Made by a program: the position numbers and the translations under genes
Notes under the pieces: model-generated
Told to the model about the DNA's origin: nothing
Databases searched by the model: none
Seen by the model: only the letters and a program-made list of their open reading frames with translations
Shown: in pieces, positions 5,784 through 6,838 of the stretch
How the letters are laid out: every line of letters starts with the position of its first letter
How positions within the stretch are numbered: position 1 is the first letter of the stretch
Assembly: GCA_015490315.1 (NCBI GenBank)
Contig: WFYB01000224.1
Coordinates: 1 to 6,838, forward strand
DNA length: 6,838 bases
From: Sulfurovum sp.
GTDB lineage: Bacteria; Campylobacterota; Campylobacteria; Campylobacterales; Sulfurovaceae
Direction: 5' to 3'

Positions 5784-6631
5784 TGTTTTAATATCCTTAA
5801 GTTTTTTTCTAAATGCCCTCGGTACTGCTCTTTGTAGAGTGCGATATGTACAAGGATTGGATAGAGCTGATAGAGCGGCACTTTGACCGTCTCGAAATCA
5901 TCGCTTAGCGGATGTATCCGCTCATAGGTTTCCCAGAAAGTATCACCAAAGTTATCAAACATCCTTAGAAATGCCAAGTCCATCTCTCTGTCACCAAAAT
6001 AGATCGCAGGGTCGATCAGTACCGCTCCGTCATGTTCGAACAGGATGTTCCCGCTCCACAAATCACCGTGCAGCAGTGAGGGGGTGATCTCCGACATATC
6101 AATCAACTTATAGATATCACGGCTGAGACGCTCAAGTCTTTGCAGCGTGGCGCGATCCAGATAGCCCCTCTCGTAACAGATCTCTGCCATAGGCATGATG
6201 CGCATCTGCCCCAAAAAGAGTCCCCAGTTGTACTGTGTCTGCTCGTTGTGCTGAGGAAAGGAAGCGATCGTAGTGTCATACCAGTAGCCGTACATCCGCG
6301 CATAGTTGCTGACACTATGAAGAGCCGCAATGGCTTCTGCTGCCATCACCTCCCTGTTTTGCTCATTCATCTCCTCTTCTTCAATATATGTCATGAGTAG
6401 ATGACTTTGCGATACATCATGTACCGTAGGGACAGCAATATCGTGCTGCCTCATATCTTCAAGCATTTTGGCTTCAACAATAAGTCTCTCTGAGGGATTA
6501 CAAGTTTTAAGTAGATAGCGTCTTTTTTCTGCTTCAAGGAGATAAATGGGTCCGATTTGCCCCTGTGCAAACAAAGAGATATTGCCTATTTCATCATTGA
6601 GAATATCTGAAAAGTAAACCCTATTGATCAC
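5780..6631 (-). CDS. Fructosamine kinase family protein (FN3K/YniA-like)
   Basis: A complete 283-residue kinase with an aminoglycoside-phosphotransferase-like fold. Lys42 (YLLKTCNP) and Glu53 (VEAKML) fit the N-lobe ATP-binding pair. ALHSV (103-107) and YGYWYDTTIASFPQHN (114-129) match the FN3K substrate region. SLLHGDLWSGN (185-195) holds the catalytic Asp189, and LIDPAIYFGDREMDLA (205-220) holds the metal-binding Asp207. FN3K proteins phosphorylate sugar adducts on protein amines (fructosamine or ribulosamine), so that the adduct falls off and the protein is deglycated; bacterial members are mostly untested. The start is GTG with GGGAG about five bases upstream. An in-frame TAG just before excludes any longer form. 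It is followed by the thioredoxin-like gene with a 4-base ATGA overlap and lies 40 bp after the preceding gene, so the three probably form one operon. Confidence 0.93.
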   Translation of the reverse strand: MINRVYFSDILNDEIGNISLFAQGQIGPIYLLEAEKRRYLLKTCNPSERLIVEAKMLEDMRQHDIAVPTVHDVSQSHLLMTYIEEEEMNEQNREVMAAEAIAALHSVSNYARMYGYWYDTTIASFPQHNEQTQYNWGLFLGQMRIMPMAEICYERGYLDRATLQRLERLSRDIYKLIDMSEITPSLLHGDLWSGNILFEHDGAVLIDPAIYFGDREMDLAFLRMFDNFGDTFWETYERIHPLSDDFETVKVPLYQLYPILVHIALYKEQYRGHLEKNLRILKQ

Positions 6632-6674
6632 CCCTGCTCCCTACTATTTGCTATCTGCAACCTACTATGACCTA
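6632..6674 (-). repeat. Degenerate heptamer repeat upstream of the kinase gene
   Basis: Read on the minus strand from 6674 the spacer divides into six 7-bp units: TAGGTCA, TAGTAGG, TTGCAGA, TAGCAAA, TAGTAGG, GAGCAGG. Four start with TAG and two are identical. The first TAG is the stop codon of the upstream gene, and the last units supply the ribosome binding site of the kinase gene. Seven-base spacing steps the TAGs through the reading frames. Confidence 0.6.
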
Positions 6675-6838
6675 CCCAATATCCAGCCCGTCCCAGAACT
6701 CGTCATAGTCAAGATTGGTCATGGAGGCATCCTCTTCGATGCCCTTCTCGATGAGCTTCTGCTGCTCCTCTTCAAAATAGCGCTGCAGTGCCTCTTCGAG
6801 CATGGTATTGACATCTTTGCCAAGCAGTTCTCTAAAGG
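6672..6838 (-). CDS. C-terminus of an unidentified acidic protein (partial at right edge)
   Basis: Fifty-four residues plus a TAG stop are visible; the start is outside the window. The segment is rich in Glu with a long probable helix (LGKDVNTMLEEALQRYFEEE) followed by an acidic tail ending DEFWDGLDIG. It has no membrane segment or cysteine. The helix plus short acidic tail loosely resembles the ends of some small DNA-binding antitoxins, but this is too little for assignment and no toxin gene follows. It lies 40 bp before the fructosamine kinase gene on the same strand and is probably in the same operon. Confidence 0.6.
   Translation of the reverse strand, partial: FRELLGKDVNTMLEEALQRYFEEEQQKLIEKGIEEDASMTNLDYDEFWDGLDIG

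Noticed and set aside
6672..6838. Toxin-antitoxin antitoxin
   Set aside because: Only a C-terminal fragment is seen, the similarity is vague, and the following gene is a fructosamine kinase, not a toxin.

Overview
This window looks like a chromosomal segment of a Campylobacterota (epsilonproteobacterial) organism, perhaps a Sulfurovum-like vent or sediment bacterium. The basis is the short RecO of the epsilonproteobacterial type, the general character of the other proteins, and the moderate GC of the genes set against very AT-rich promoters. No database search was possible, so the genus is a guess.

Layout. Positions 1-2471 (minus) hold the N-terminal half or more of the glutamate synthase large subunit, gltB, which runs off the left edge. 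A 325-bp divergent control region follows, with a gltB promoter, two inverted repeats, a recO promoter and a long structured hairpin element. Next come recO (plus) and an AhpD-like CxxC protein (plus). These converge on a hemerythrin-like protein (minus) whose control region has a textbook FNR-type site and three perfect 26-bp tandem repeats carrying -10 elements. Then come yjdM/phnA (minus), a second and larger copy of the hairpin element, and a minus-strand operon: an unidentified acidic protein (partial, right edge), a fructosamine-kinase-family protein, and a membrane-anchored thioredoxin-like protein. The last two overlap by ATGA.

The genes are mostly housekeeping (nitrogen assimilation, recombination repair) and redox or damage handling (CxxC hydroperoxidase-like, hemerythrin, thioredoxin-like, deglycating kinase). 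The most unusual content is between genes. (1) The hemerythrin promoter has an FNR-type box centred exactly at -41.5 relative to an extended -10 inside the first of three identical promoter-bearing repeats. (2) A two-copy hairpin family has an invariant core and compensating changes in its closing stem, and one copy is enlarged by an 88-nt module. (3) recO appears to begin at an AUC codon. (4) A degenerate 7-bp repeat lies upstream of the kinase gene and places stop codons in all frames.
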